A DNA stretch of 64,000 nucleotides. Origin: Mangrovihabitans endophyticus (GTDB taxonomy: Bacteria; Actinomycetota; Actinomycetes; Mycobacteriales; Micromonosporaceae). A program made the translations under genes and the position numbers. Below the pieces are notes generated by a model. The model was given only the letters and a program-made list of their open reading frames with translations. It did not search any database and was not told the origin of the DNA. Location of the stretch: NCBI RefSeq assembly GCF_014646155.1, contig NZ_BMMX01000001.1, positions 979,720-1,043,719 of the forward strand, written 5' to 3'. Positions 33,297 to 42,394 of the stretch are shown in pieces; within the stretch, counting starts at the first letter, position 1; every line of letters begins with the position of its first letter.

Positions 33297-34570
33297 TCCG
33301 CCGCCTGTTGCTGCTGCTGGCCACGACACTGCTGGCCGCCCTGTCCGTCCCCACGGCCGCCGCCGCGGCGCCGGACGACGTCGTCAAGGTCGCGGTGGTG
33401 CGTACCCCCGAACAGAACGGCGGGCGCCCCGACACGCTGGACCAGATCGCCCAGCGGACCCTGGGTGATCCGGGCCGGGCCGGCGAGATCCTCGACCTGA
33501 ACCGTGACCGTCCGCAGAGCGACGGCGGCGCGCTCACCGATTCCGGCGAGGTGCATCCCGGCTGGATCCTGAAGCTGCCCGACGACGCCGCCGGACCGGA
33601 CGTCCGCCTCGGCCGGGTCACCTCGGGCTCGGCGCCGGCCGCCGACAAGCCGTACTTCACCTGGAAGCTCGTGCTCGCGCTGGTCGGCGCGGTGATCCTG
33701 GCGCTGGTCACGGTCCTGGTGGTGTTCCGCCGCCGGATCGTGCGATGGGCGCTCGACCGGTACCGCACGTCCGCGGAGAACAAGCGGCTGCGCCGGCAGA
33801 TCCAGCAGCAGGGGCGGTTGCGCGCCCGGCTGAACGCCGATTTCGCCGCCGACCAGGCGGGTCCCGAACTCGCCTGGCGCGCCGCGACCGACCTGGACGC
33901 CGACCGGGTGGAGGCGTACGCGCTGCGCACCAGTGAGCGTGACGTCACCGCCTGGGTGACCGCCGATCACGACGCCCGCGCGCCCTGGCGCGCCGAATCG
34001 GACGGGGTGTGGACGCGTCCGGCCGGCGCGTCCGGCTCCGACCTGTCCGGCGGCTCGGTCGTGCCGTGCCTGGTCCGGGTCGGTGGCGACGGTGAGGGAT
34101 CGCTGTTCGTGGATCTCACGTGGCTGGACGGTGTCCTCGCGATCACCGGGTCGCCCGGGGTCGCCGGCGATGTGATGTCCGCCCTGCTCGCCGATCTGGC
34201 CCGGTTCCGGCCGGATCTGCCGGTGCTGTCGGTGCCGGGACTGGGCGGGGAACCGACCGGGGTGCCCTCCGGCGCGACGCGCGTACGGTCGATCGGCGAC
34301 CTGCGGACCGCCGGGCCGGGCGCCGGTGCGGACGACGGCATGGTGCGCTTGGCGGCCCGCCGCCGCTCGCTGACCGCGCTGATCGTGATCGCCGACGCTC
34401 CGTCCACTGAGGAGGCCGAGCACCTGCTCGCCGCGTGCGGCCCGGACAGCGGGCAGGTCGCCGTGGTGCTCGGCGACGTGCCGGGTGCCCACTGGCGGTG
34501 GGTCACCGACGTGGACGGCTCGGTGCGCGTGCCGTCGATCGACGTGACCGTGACCGCGCCGGCCCGCTAG
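33293..34570 (+). CDS. Membrane protein with LysM-like extracytoplasmic domain
   Basis: A 425-residue protein. After a signal sequence (about 1-26) there is a region with a LysM-like pattern (DTLDQIAQRTLGDPGRAGEILDLNRD ... VHPGWILKLP) at about 45-100, then one membrane segment (about 123-146). A cytoplasmic part follows, beginning with a basic coiled coil (ENKRLRRQIQQQGRLRARL) and a soluble domain of about 250 residues. The ATG overlaps the lipoprotein stop. Proteins of this layout occur beside actinobacterial type VII loci, but their function is unknown. Confidence 0.65.
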   Translation: MIRRLLLLLATTLLAALSVPTAAAAAPDDVVKVAVVRTPEQNGGRPDTLDQIAQRTLGDPGRAGEILDLNRDRPQSDGGALTDSGEVHPGWILKLPDDAAGPDVRLGRVTSGSAPAADKPYFTWKLVLALVGAVILALVTVLVVFRRRIVRWALDRYRTSAENKRLRRQIQQQGRLRARLNADFAADQAGPELAWRAATDLDADRVEAYALRTSERDVTAWVTADHDARAPWRAESDGVWTRPAGASGSDLSGGSVVPCLVRVGGDGEGSLFVDLTWLDGVLAITGSPGVAGDVMSALLADLARFRPDLPVLSVPGLGGEPTGVPSGATRVRSIGDLRTAGPGAGADDGMVRLAARRRSLTALIVIADAPSTEEAEHLLAACGPDSGQVAVVLGDVPGAHWRWVTDVDGSVRVPSIDVTVTAPAR

Positions 34571-34665
34571 GCGAACACCGCCGAGGTTGCGCGGCGCGCC
34601 GCGCACCCGCTACAGAGAATTCGCACCGGCCACACCCGAGCCGGCTCCTCCCGAAAGGGTTCCCG

Positions 34666-36009
34666 ATGTCCACCGCAACTCCGGCGCGCGTGCGCCGCAC
34701 CGGCCGGGCCAGCGTGGCGTACCTGACGCTCTGGGCCTTCCTGCTGGTCAATCTGGTGATCGTCGAGCTGATGTTCGCCCATCCCAACACCCCGGCACAC
34801 AACACGTTGAGCTCCGTCGGCCGGTTCTTCGGCCTGCACCTGGGTTTCGTGATGGCGCTACAACTGCTGCTGATCGCGCGCCTGCCGTTCCTGGAGCGCC
34901 GGATCGGCATGGACAAGCTCACCTCCTGGCACCGCTGGACCGGATTCACCATCTTCTGGCTGGTGGTGCTGCATCCGACGTTCGTGATGCTCGGTTATGC
35001 GCAGCTCGACGACCTCTCGTTCGTCGCGGAGATCCCCAACCTGGCCGGGCAGATGCCGGTGCTGCTCGGCATGATCGCCGCCGGACTGGTCGCCGTCATG
35101 GCGGCGACGTCGGTGCGCGTGGCTCGCCGGCGCCTGTCGTACGAGGCATGGCACGCCATCCATCTGGTGGTGTACGCGATGGTCGTGCTCGCCGTGATCC
35201 ACCAGGTCTATGAGGGCAGCGCCTTCAAGAGCAACGCCTACACGCAGGCGTACTGGTGGGCCTTGTGGGCGTTCGCGATCGGCGCGTTGCTCACCGGCCG
35301 CCTGTTCGTGCCGTTGGTGCGCAACGCGCGGCACCGGCTGCGGGTCGCCGCCGTGGTGCCCGAGTCCGACAATGTCGTGTCGGTGCACGTCACCGGCCGT
35401 CATCTGGACAAGCTGCGGGCCCGCGCGGGTCAGTTCTTCTGGTGGCGCTTCCCGGGGCACAACCGGTGGTGGCAGGTCAATCCGTGGTCGCTGTCGGCGG
35501 CACCGGACGGCCGTTCGCTGCGGCTGACGGCCAAGGCGATCGGCACCACCAGCGCCGGACTGCGCGGCCTGCCGGTCGGCACGCGGGTCTTCGCCGAGGG
35601 CCCGTACGGCGCGCTCACCGCGCACGGCCGCACCCGCGAGGGCACCGTGCTGATCGCCGGCGGCATCGGCATCACCCCGATCCGCGCGCTGCTTGAGGAC
35701 GAGAAGCTGACCGGCGACATCGTGGTGCTGTACCGGGCGCGTACCGCGGCCGACGCGGTGCTGCTCGACGAGTTGCGCGGCCTGGCCCAGCTACGCGGGG
35801 CCCGGCTGCATCTGCTGACCGGCCGCACTAGCAAGGAGAACCAGCCGTTCAGCACGGAGAACCTGCGCGGTCTGGTGCCGGACATCGCGGATCGCGACGT
35901 CTACATGTGCGGCCCGTCGCCGATGGCCGATGCCGTACTGCGGAGCCTGCGCGCGCTGGGCGTGCCCGCCCGGCAGCGGCACATCGAGGCGTTCCGGCTG
36001 GCGGTCTGA
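34666..36009 (+). CDS. Ferric reductase-like transmembrane flavocytochrome (NOX/FRE-type)
   Basis: A 447-residue protein. The N-terminal 220 residues hold about six membrane segments with paired histidines (HRWTGFTIFWLVVLHPTF and HAIHLVVYAMVVLAVIHQ) suited to two b-type hemes. The C-terminal half is a ferredoxin-reductase module: the FAD motif is NPWSLSAAP, the NAD(P) motif GGIGITPIRALL and the terminal MCGPSPM. It should pass electrons from NAD(P)H across the membrane to iron chelates or another acceptor. The ATG at 34666 follows GAAAGGG. A 14-bp hairpin follows the gene. Confidence 0.9.
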   Translation: MSTATPARVRRTGRASVAYLTLWAFLLVNLVIVELMFAHPNTPAHNTLSSVGRFFGLHLGFVMALQLLLIARLPFLERRIGMDKLTSWHRWTGFTIFWLVVLHPTFVMLGYAQLDDLSFVAEIPNLAGQMPVLLGMIAAGLVAVMAATSVRVARRRLSYEAWHAIHLVVYAMVVLAVIHQVYEGSAFKSNAYTQAYWWALWAFAIGALLTGRLFVPLVRNARHRLRVAAVVPESDNVVSVHVTGRHLDKLRARAGQFFWWRFPGHNRWWQVNPWSLSAAPDGRSLRLTAKAIGTTSAGLRGLPVGTRVFAEGPYGALTAHGRTREGTVLIAGGIGITPIRALLEDEKLTGDIVVLYRARTAADAVLLDELRGLAQLRGARLHLLTGRTSKENQPFSTENLRGLVPDIADRDVYMCGPSPMADAVLRSLRALGVPARQRHIEAFRLAV

Positions 36010-36050
36010 GGGTTCGCGGGTTGCCCGGCCGATCATGCGGCCGGTATCTT

Positions 36051-36083
36051 CCGACGGCCGCCGGGCCTGCCGGCGGCCGTCGG
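36051..36083 (+). terminator. Hairpin terminator after the reductase gene
   Basis: A perfect 14-bp GC-rich stem (36051-36064 with 36070-36083) with a 5-base loop. It abuts the ribosome site (GGGGAGGA) of the degenerate M48 gene that follows. Confidence 0.7.
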
Positions 36084-36096
36084 GGGAGGAACCATC

Positions 36097-37036
36097 GTGA
36101 CAACGGCGCTGCGCGCTGCTCTGTCGGTCATCATGCTGATCGGCTTCTACGTTCTCGGTCTGATCCAGCTCGCCGTCGTCGGTGTGCTGCTGTTCGAGAT
36201 CTGGACGCACCTGCACGGTGTCGGCGCGGCCAAGTTGAGCTGGCTGGTGATCGCCGCCTTCGGCGCCGTCGCGGCCGGTCAGCCGGGTCGGCAAATGGAA
36301 CGTCGCGGGCTGGGTCTTCAAGGGGTACGGGCGGCTCTATCTGTTGGTGAGCAACGCCGTCACGCGGCGCCAGGAGTTCGAGGCCGACCGGGCGTCGGTG
36401 CGCGCGGCCGGCGTGCCGGCGGCGACCTCCGCGATGCGGGAGATCCCGGTGGTGGCGGCGGCCTGGAACTTCTACTTCGGACGGTACGTGTCGTACGGCT
36501 GGGAGCTGGGCTACGCGCCGGATGACGTCTTCGGCGGGTTCGCCCGGCTCTACGCCGCCCGCAGCGCGGAGCTCGACGAGATGCGCGAGGGGCAGCCGGA
36601 CCGCGCCACCTCACGGTGGGACACCCACCCGTCCACGGCCGAACGGATCGCGGCGATGCGTGCCGCGTCGCCGGGCGAGCATCCCGCCGACGACCGGCCC
36701 GCCGGAGACCTGCTGCCGGGCCTGGCCGAGGCGAGCCTCGCGTTGCAGCGGGAGGTGGTCGACGTCGGATCGCGGGAGGTGTTGTCCTGGCCGGACTTCA
36801 CCGCTGCGGCGATGACCACGATGCTGCAGAACCGCGCCGACCGGGTGTTCCGTGCGGTGGCCGGAGACCCTGGACGACGCCCGCGCCCGGCTCGACGCGC
36901 TCGGCGTGCGGGTGGACTCCGCGCGGGTGGTCGAGACGCGGGCGACCGCGGCCGGCGCCGAGGTGCTCGGGGCCGGGACACCGTCGAGGCGGTGCTGAAA
37001 CAGGTCGGCGAGCGGGCCGCCGTCGGCCAGGCGTGA
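36097..37036 (+). pseudogene. M48 family metalloprotease pseudogene (active site deleted, frameshifted)
   Basis: The start codon, ribosome site and first two membrane segments (SVIMLIGFYVLGLIQLAVVGVLLFEIW) are intact in one frame up to about 36280. The sequence then continues in the +1 frame as VGKWNVAGWVFKGYGRLYLLVSNAVTRRQEFEAD, a typical M48 segment containing the third zinc ligand (EFEAD). The HExxH zinc helix and about 100 surrounding residues are missing, so an internal deletion with frameshift has removed the active site. Two more frame changes occur at about 36860 and 36970 near the C-terminus. The gene cannot encode an active peptidase. Confidence 0.85.
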
Positions 37037-37037
37037 C

Positions 37038-37077
37038 CCGACGGGCCCGGCACGCATCGGCGTACCGGGCCCGTCGG
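37038..37077. terminator. Bidirectional hairpin terminator
   Basis: A 13-bp perfect stem (CCGACGGGCCCGG and its complement) with a 14-base loop, between the convergent M48 pseudogene and the GH26-like gene. Confidence 0.75.
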
Positions 37078-37085
37078 ATGCGGTA

Positions 37086-38807
37086 TCAGAGGAAGCGGAA
37101 CCAGTCCAGATCCAGCACGTCGGCGGAGTCGTTGGCGCGCGGCACGACCGTGATGGACGTGGTGCCGGGCGGCAGATTGCTGACGTTGAAGGGGATCTCC
37201 GTGAAGGTGTTCACCGATCCGGTGCCGAGCAGGCCGGGCGCGGCGATGACCGGTCCGGTCGCCGAACCGGCGTGGAACTCCAGGGTGAACGCCTGGTTGG
37301 TGGGCCGGGCGGAGGAGTAGCGGAACACCACCTGGTTCGGGGTGCGCCCGCCGAAGTCGACACGGTCGTACCGCGCCCAGTCCCCGCTGGTGAGCGAGGT
37401 GAGCCGGTTGCCGGCGATCCGGGTGCCGCTCTGGCTGTCCCGGGACTCGGCCTCGATGGTGGCGAAGGCGTTCCGGCCGGCTCCGGGCGGCGCGGTGGTC
37501 GGCGGCGCGGTCGTCGGGCTCGTGGTGGGCGGTGTCGTCGGCGGGGTGGTGGGGTTGGTCGGCGGGCTGGTCGGGACGCCGCCGCCCCAGTTCGCTCCCC
37601 GCCCGGACAGGGTGCCGTTCACGAAGACCGAGTTCTGCAGCTCCCGCTTGAAGCCGGCCAGGATGTTGGGGTTGTCCTGGATCTGGCTGTCACCCCAGTA
37701 CCCGTCGGTGCAGTTCGGCGCGCCGGACGAGGCGCCGGGCGGGCAGTTGAACTGGCTGATGGCTTCCCAGTTGCTGTTGATGTAGGAGACCACCCGCAGC
37801 ACGTCGGCGTTGCGGTTGACGTAGGCGAAGAACTGGTCGTACCAACTGCCGATCTTCGTCCAGTCGCCGCCGAGCGAGACGCGGTTGTTGACGTTGACGC
37901 AGGAGGCGTCGAGGTTCGCCGTCCGGTACGCCTGCGGGGCCGACTCGGCGATCATCGCCGGCTTGCCGTGCGTACGCGCGAAGGTGAGCACCCGGTCGTA
38001 GAGCACCGACGGCGTGCTGGTCGGGGTGTCACAGGCCCACTGGTACTGCCGGTACGTCGCATCCCAGTAGAACGTGCTCATCCCCACGTAGTCCACGACG
38101 TCGTCGCCGGGGTACCAGTCGGCCAGGTGGTTCGGGTTGCTGAAGTCGAACTTGTATTCGGCGGCGCCGTCCTTGACGTAGCTGGCGCTCTGCCACACGG
38201 TCTTCACGTTGCCGGCACCGAGGGTGTTGATGCGCTGCTTCACCACCCGGAACGCGTCCCGGTAGAAGTCCGTGTTGTAGCAGTTCCACGGGCCGTCGAA
38301 CTCGTAGCCGACGCGCAGATAGACCTGGCGGCCGGTGTTCTTCAGGTAGGTGATCAGATTGTCCAGGTTCTGCCGGTACTGCTGCCCGAGGGCGCCGGCG
38401 ATGTCGGCGTCCTGACGGCCGATGATCGCCCGCAGCGGCTGGTTGTTGCATCCCGGACTGTCGGACAGGTAGAGCCCCACGGCCAGCGCCGCACCGGGAT
38501 ATTCGGCGAGCGTCTGGTTGAAGTTGACGACGTTGCCGTTGAGGTTGCACGTGGCGGTCAGCCCGTTGCAGGCGTTCGGCGAGATGTTGGTGTAGAGCGT
38601 GACGCCGCCGGGGCGGGGGAAGGACGCGTCACGGTCGAGCACCTGCTGCTTGAAGGCGCTCAGATCGGGCGTGGTCTGCCCGGCGAGGAAGGTGATCCGG
38701 CCGGGCGCGACGGTGGCGGCATCGGCGGGCAGGGCGGCGACGATCAGCGGTACGGCGACCGCGGATGCGGCGAGCACACCCAAGCCCGTGAGGACTTTGC
38801 GGAACAT
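37086..38807 (-). CDS. Secreted GH26-like glycoside hydrolase with CBM6-type module
   Basis: A 573-residue secreted protein with a signal peptide (about 1-31). The catalytic domain (about 35-410) has a TIM-barrel character: YLRVGYEFDGPWNCY supplies the likely acid/base Glu and KPAMIAESAPQ the likely nucleophile Glu, as in clan GH-A and GH26 mannanases. A Pro/Thr linker (about 415-445) joins a C-terminal carbohydrate-binding module of CBM6 type (FATIEAESRD ... SGDWARYDRVDFGG ... LDLDWFRFL). It probably degrades a plant or fungal beta-linked polysaccharide; the exact substrate is not certain. The ATG follows AGAAAGG. Confidence 0.8.
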   Translation of the reverse strand: MFRKVLTGLGVLAASAVAVPLIVAALPADAATVAPGRITFLAGQTTPDLSAFKQQVLDRDASFPRPGGVTLYTNISPNACNGLTATCNLNGNVVNFNQTLAEYPGAALAVGLYLSDSPGCNNQPLRAIIGRQDADIAGALGQQYRQNLDNLITYLKNTGRQVYLRVGYEFDGPWNCYNTDFYRDAFRVVKQRINTLGAGNVKTVWQSASYVKDGAAEYKFDFSNPNHLADWYPGDDVVDYVGMSTFYWDATYRQYQWACDTPTSTPSVLYDRVLTFARTHGKPAMIAESAPQAYRTANLDASCVNVNNRVSLGGDWTKIGSWYDQFFAYVNRNADVLRVVSYINSNWEAISQFNCPPGASSGAPNCTDGYWGDSQIQDNPNILAGFKRELQNSVFVNGTLSGRGANWGGGVPTSPPTNPTTPPTTPPTTSPTTAPPTTAPPGAGRNAFATIEAESRDSQSGTRIAGNRLTSLTSGDWARYDRVDFGGRTPNQVVFRYSSARPTNQAFTLEFHAGSATGPVIAAPGLLGTGSVNTFTEIPFNVSNLPPGTTSITVVPRANDSADVLDLDWFRFL

Positions 38808-38972
38808 GGGGGACGGCGCCTTTCTGCGGGACTGTCAAGGGGTGCGGACGACGCGTGAGGTACGCGACATGCCGGTACGGTACGAACCCCGGCACGGACG
38901 CCATACAACTTTCGCAATGTTTCGTTCACACGCCTGCAATCCCGCGGTGCCGCTGGCGCCACGGTCCCGCCG

Positions 38973-38999
38973 CCTCCCGGGAGTGCGACTCCCGGGAGG
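38973..38999 (-). terminator. Hairpin terminator after the methyltransferase gene
   Basis: CCTCCCGGGAGT-GCG-ACTCCCGGGAGG is a perfect 12-bp stem with a 3-base loop, 20 bases past the stop codon of the minus-strand methyltransferase. Confidence 0.85.
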
Positions 39000-39019
39000 A
39001 CATCACGGGAGTTCGTCGG

Positions 39020-39697
39020 TCAGTTCAGCGACTCTCCGGCAACGCCGGCGGCCGGCGCTGCGGATCCCGAGGGGTTCCGGCACACGTACAGGTGAGCCGG
39101 CGGCATGTTGCGCCACACCGTGCTGGTGTGCAGCACCGCGTCGAACTTCTTGTTGAGAAGCCGGCGGAAGTGTCGGGCCCGCGGCAGCGGCTTCACCGGA
39201 ACCGTCTGCACCGTGGCGAAGGTTCCGCCGGGCTCCAGGCCGTCCACGATGGCGCCCATCAGACGTTGCTGGAGTTCGACGTTGAAGACCGACCACGGCA
39301 GGGCGCTGACGATCAGGTCGGCCCGGCCCAGCCCGGCCTCGGCGAGGTGCTTCGGCAGGTCGGCGGCGTCGCCGTGGATCAGCTTGAGCCACGGCAACGT
39401 GTGGCTGAGGTGCTCGGCCATCGCGGTGTTGACCTCGACGGCGATCAGATTGCTGTCGGCAGGGAGCCGGCGCTGCAACTCCACGGTGAGCGCGCCGTCG
39501 CCGGGGCCGAGCTCGACGACGGTCTGCGGTCCGCTGCGGGCAGCGATCAGCCCGGCCGCGTGAGCGGCCAGGCGGCGTCCACTGCGGGCGATGGCGCCGA
39601 TCTGGTGCGGTGACCTCAGCGCCTCGGTGAGAAACCGGGGCGATCGCCAGCTCGGCGGGCTGATGGTCGGCGATGTCTGCTCGGTGCGTGCAGTCAT
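39020..39697 (-). CDS. Class I SAM-dependent methyltransferase (PmtA/KsgA-like)
   Basis: A 225-residue methyltransferase. The SAM-binding motif is VVELGPGDGALT, followed by LIAVEVNTAMAEHL and the catalytic-loop segment ADLIVSALPWSVFN. The pattern matches phospholipid N-methyltransferases and rRNA adenine dimethylase relatives. The ATG at 39697 follows GGAG. The substrate is uncertain. The gene stands alone, with a terminator after it and a long gene-free region before it. Confidence 0.82.
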   Translation of the reverse strand: MTARTEQTSPTISPPSWRSPRFLTEALRSPHQIGAIARSGRRLAAHAAGLIAARSGPQTVVELGPGDGALTVELQRRLPADSNLIAVEVNTAMAEHLSHTLPWLKLIHGDAADLPKHLAEAGLGRADLIVSALPWSVFNVELQQRLMGAIVDGLEPGGTFATVQTVPVKPLPRARHFRRLLNKKFDAVLHTSTVWRNMPPAHLYVCRNPSGSAAPAAGVAGESLN

Positions 39698-40311
39698 GAT
39701 TTCGATCTCCGATCGGGTTGCGGGCCAACCCACGCAGGGGTGCGGCGCGGGTTGGCGGGGGCAGTCCGTGCGGCGCCGCGGAAGCATGCCGCCCTGACGG
39801 CGCGACCCGGTGTGATGGCCGGGGCGCCGGTCATGAGGAATCAGGGCGATCGCCGCTGGGCCCTCGGCGCAGGCAGGTGGGAAAGCCGCATCGTCGCGGC
39901 GCTCGTCACGATGAATCGCGACGAGTCGTGCCTGGGAGAGCGGAGGGTCGCGGTGGCGACCTCGGGCGCGATCACGGTGGCCGGCCGTCGTGGCCGGCGA
40001 GGTCGACGGGTCGAACATGGACGGATGGTCGGTGATCACCGCTTGGCAGGACGCGCGGACTGTGATATTACGTGGGGGAGGTAGTTATTGTCATAAATTA
40101 TCCCGCCGCAGAGCAGCTTACCGGCACCGCGAGAGCAATCCAAGACTGGCGGGCCGATGCACGGGTCTGTGGGGCGATCGACGGTGCTCTTCCGCGAGGA
40201 CGTACGGGCAGGTCAGGACCGTTCCGAGGGGCATGACGCCGCCCTCGCGGAAAAACCTGCGATGGGGCATGTTCCTTTCCTATAGAGATACTTCGATTAA
40301 TGGCGCCGGGC
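39698..40311. other. Gene-free region with an AT-rich pocket
   Basis: No believable gene is seen on either strand in about 610 bases. The stretch around 40065-40115 is unusually AT-rich and contains TTAT-TGTC-ATAA, a small palindrome that could be an operator. A second AT-rich stretch lies at 40265-40300, just before the nucleoside hydrolase remnant. The region may be the decayed 5' part of that gene and its promoter. Confidence 0.4.
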
Positions 40312-40896
40312 GCGCGATTCGCGCCTTCGGGCGTCGGCGGGAGCGCCATGACGGGGATGCGGTTTGCGGCCGTGATGCTGAGCGCCACGATCGCGGTCAC
40401 GATCATCGCCACCGGTCCGCTGACCAATCTGGCGGCGGCACTGCAATCGGCGGCGATCGCGCGCCGGGTGGCGCGGATCCAGGTCACCTGATCCCGCTGG
40501 ACGCCACCGCCGCCGTGCCGATCACCCGGGACTTCATCGCGCGGCTCGCGGACGACCGGGACACCGCCGGAGCCCGGCTTGCCTACCGTATCCTCCGTCA
40601 GCCGGACCTGCTCGCCCTGATCGACCTGGGCATCATGTATTGGTTGGGATGCGCTGGCCGCGGTCTCGGCCGTGCATCCGGCCGGGACCATCGTGCGGTT
40701 CCGCGATGTCCGGATCGCCGTCGTCCTGTGTGGAGCACAGTCCGGCCGGACTCGGATCGACCCGAACGGCAGGCGAATCCGGGCCGCTTTCGACGCCAAC
40801 GCCGCGCGGTTCGAGCGGACGTTCCTGGACGCGCTGAACGGCCGCCCGGTGGAGCGGATCCCTGGCGTTCCCATCGATATCCATGATTTGCTGTGA
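40312..40896 (+). pseudogene. Inosine/uridine-preferring nucleoside hydrolase pseudogene
   Basis: Family segments appear in order but in different frames. ATIAVTIIATGPLTNLAAAL lies at about 40375-40445 (frame 1), then HLIPLDATAAVPITRDFIARL ... LALIDLGIMYW at about 40490-40643 (frame 3), and WDALAAVSAVHPAGTIVRF with VVLCGAQSGRTRI at 40645-40896 (frame 1). The N-terminal half with the DTDPGxDD calcium/ribose motif is missing, as is the segment between GPLTNLA and the VPLDAT motif. The gene is therefore truncated at its 5' end, internally deleted and frameshifted. Confidence 0.8.
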
Positions 40897-41021
40897 TCGT
40901 CCCCGGACGGCGCGCTCCCCGGCGCGCCCGTCCTCGGCCGTGTTCCGCGGCCCCCGGCCGGCCCCGGTTCGACCGGGACTGCGAAACGCGGCCTTGCGCA
41001 TCCCCAGCGAAAGGCAACCGG

Positions 41022-42197
41022 ATGACACACAGCAGGTTCTCCCGCGCCTCGGCTGCTCTCGCCGTCGCGGTGGCGGCGGCGACCGTGGTGACCGCGTCGC
41101 CCGCCGGCGCCGCGTCACCGGCTCCGGCCGCACCGCGAGAATCCACATCGGACCGCGTCGTCGGCGAGGTCGAGGTTCCGGCGTCGGCCCGCAAGCAGAT
41201 TCCGCTGGTCCGGGCGGCCGGCGCGATCCGTTCCGCGGTGCAGCGTGGCGACCACGCCGGATACGCCGGCATCGCGCTGGACGACGACCAGGTCACGCTG
41301 TGGTGGAAGGGAGAGCCGCCGGCCACCGTGCGTCGCGCGGTGGACGCGGCGCGCGGCACCGCCCCGGTCCGGGTCGACACGGCCGAGCACTCACTGGACG
41401 AGCTGCGCAGCGCCGGCGCGGTCATCCGCACCTCCCTGGCCGGGCAGCAGACCCGGATCAAATATGCCGTCGACGGCAGCCGTGTGGTGGTGAGCGTGGA
41501 CACCCGGGGCGGCCTCGCCCGGCAGGCGCTGCCGGCGGTCTCCGTGCCGGTTGAAGTCGTCGACCCGGGTCCGAGGGAACTGACCACCCGGCGGGACGAC
41601 TGGGCGCCGTGGAGCGGCGGAGCCGATCTGATCAACGGCAACGCCCGGTGCACCACCGGGTTCCCGGTGCGCAACGCGGCGAATCAGCGCTTCCTGCTGA
41701 CCGCCGGGCACTGCGGCAGCAACGGCGATCAGATCCGGGACGGGTCCGGCGAGTTCATGGGCACCTTCGCCAACGACAACGACCAGCACGACCTCGGCAT
41801 GGTGAGCACGCCGGGTGGCGTCGACCCGACCATGTACGTCGGCGGGGTGGACAGCAACAACGTGCTCCGGGTGGACGGCTGGGACTGGACCTTCCCCGGC
41901 GAGCTGCTCTGCCAGTCCGGCGGATCCTCGGCCCGGGACATCGGCGGACCGGTGTGCGGCCTGCGAGTGGAGAAATACAACACCGACCCGGGCGATGCCG
42001 TCGAGGCGCGACAGGTCGACGGCGCGGTGGCGGTCCGGCCGGGAGACAGTGGCGGCCCGGTCTACAGCGCGTCGGCCAGCGGCGGGGTGATCGCCAAGGG
42101 CATCAACAACTACACCTACGTCAACGACAACACGATCCTGGGCTTCCAGGACTTCGGCACCGCAACGCGCGACTACGGCATCTGGATCGCGCAGTAG
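41022..42197 (+). CDS. Secreted chymotrypsin-like (S1) serine protease with propeptide
   Basis: A 391-residue protein with a signal peptide (about 1-30), a propeptide (to about 200) and an S1 protease domain. The triad motifs are FLLTAGHCGS (His), QHDLGMVS (Asp) and RPGDSGGPVYS (Ser). Three cysteines (CTTGF, GHC, LLCQSG/VCGL) fit disulfides. The start is preceded by GAAAGG. It is related in layout to streptogrisin and alpha-lytic-type enzymes with a folding propeptide. It is an extracellular protease, and a cluster of palindromic repeats lies directly downstream. Confidence 0.9.
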   Translation: MTHSRFSRASAALAVAVAAATVVTASPAGAASPAPAAPRESTSDRVVGEVEVPASARKQIPLVRAAGAIRSAVQRGDHAGYAGIALDDDQVTLWWKGEPPATVRRAVDAARGTAPVRVDTAEHSLDELRSAGAVIRTSLAGQQTRIKYAVDGSRVVVSVDTRGGLARQALPAVSVPVEVVDPGPRELTTRRDDWAPWSGGADLINGNARCTTGFPVRNAANQRFLLTAGHCGSNGDQIRDGSGEFMGTFANDNDQHDLGMVSTPGGVDPTMYVGGVDSNNVLRVDGWDWTFPGELLCQSGGSSARDIGGPVCGLRVEKYNTDPGDAVEARQVDGAVAVRPGDSGGPVYSASASGGVIAKGINNYTYVNDNTILGFQDFGTATRDYGIWIAQ

Positions 42198-42212
42198 GGC
42201 GAGCCCGCGCAT

Positions 42213-42359
42213 CGATCTTGGAGTTGTGCGCTGAAACGAACCTTTCAACGTGGCGAGGCCGGCGGATGCCACCGCTGGTCAACGGCGCGCTCGATGCCAG
42301 GTTGAAAAAGGTTCAATGCAGCGAAAACGGCGCTATTCGGCGCACAATCTCCAAGATTG
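42213..42359. repeat. Palindromic repeat of the CGATCTTGGAG family interrupted by another repeat
   Basis: The left end CGATCTTGGAGTTGTGCGCTG (42213-42233) has its inverted partner at 42338-42359 (CGGCGCACAATCTCCAAGATTG). Together they resemble the ends of the 70-bp repeat at 9061-9130. A 78-bp element (42238-42315) sits between them, so one repeat appears to have inserted into another. Confidence 0.65.
42238..42315. repeat. 78-bp palindromic MITE-like element, copy 1
   Basis: The ends are GAACCTTTCAACGTGG and CAGGTTGAAAAAGGTTCA, imperfect terminal inverted repeats. The interior is GC-rich. A second copy in inverted orientation lies at 42395-42475 with about 90% identity. No protein is encoded. 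Confidence 0.85.
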
Positions 42360-42394
42360 ACGAATGTAAGTTCAGTGATATCGAATTCCCTTGA

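Noticed and set aside
39740-40084. Possible small gene in the gene-free region
   Set aside because: The frame is Arg-rich, without ribosome site or domain, and overlaps an AT-rich segment unlike coding sequence.
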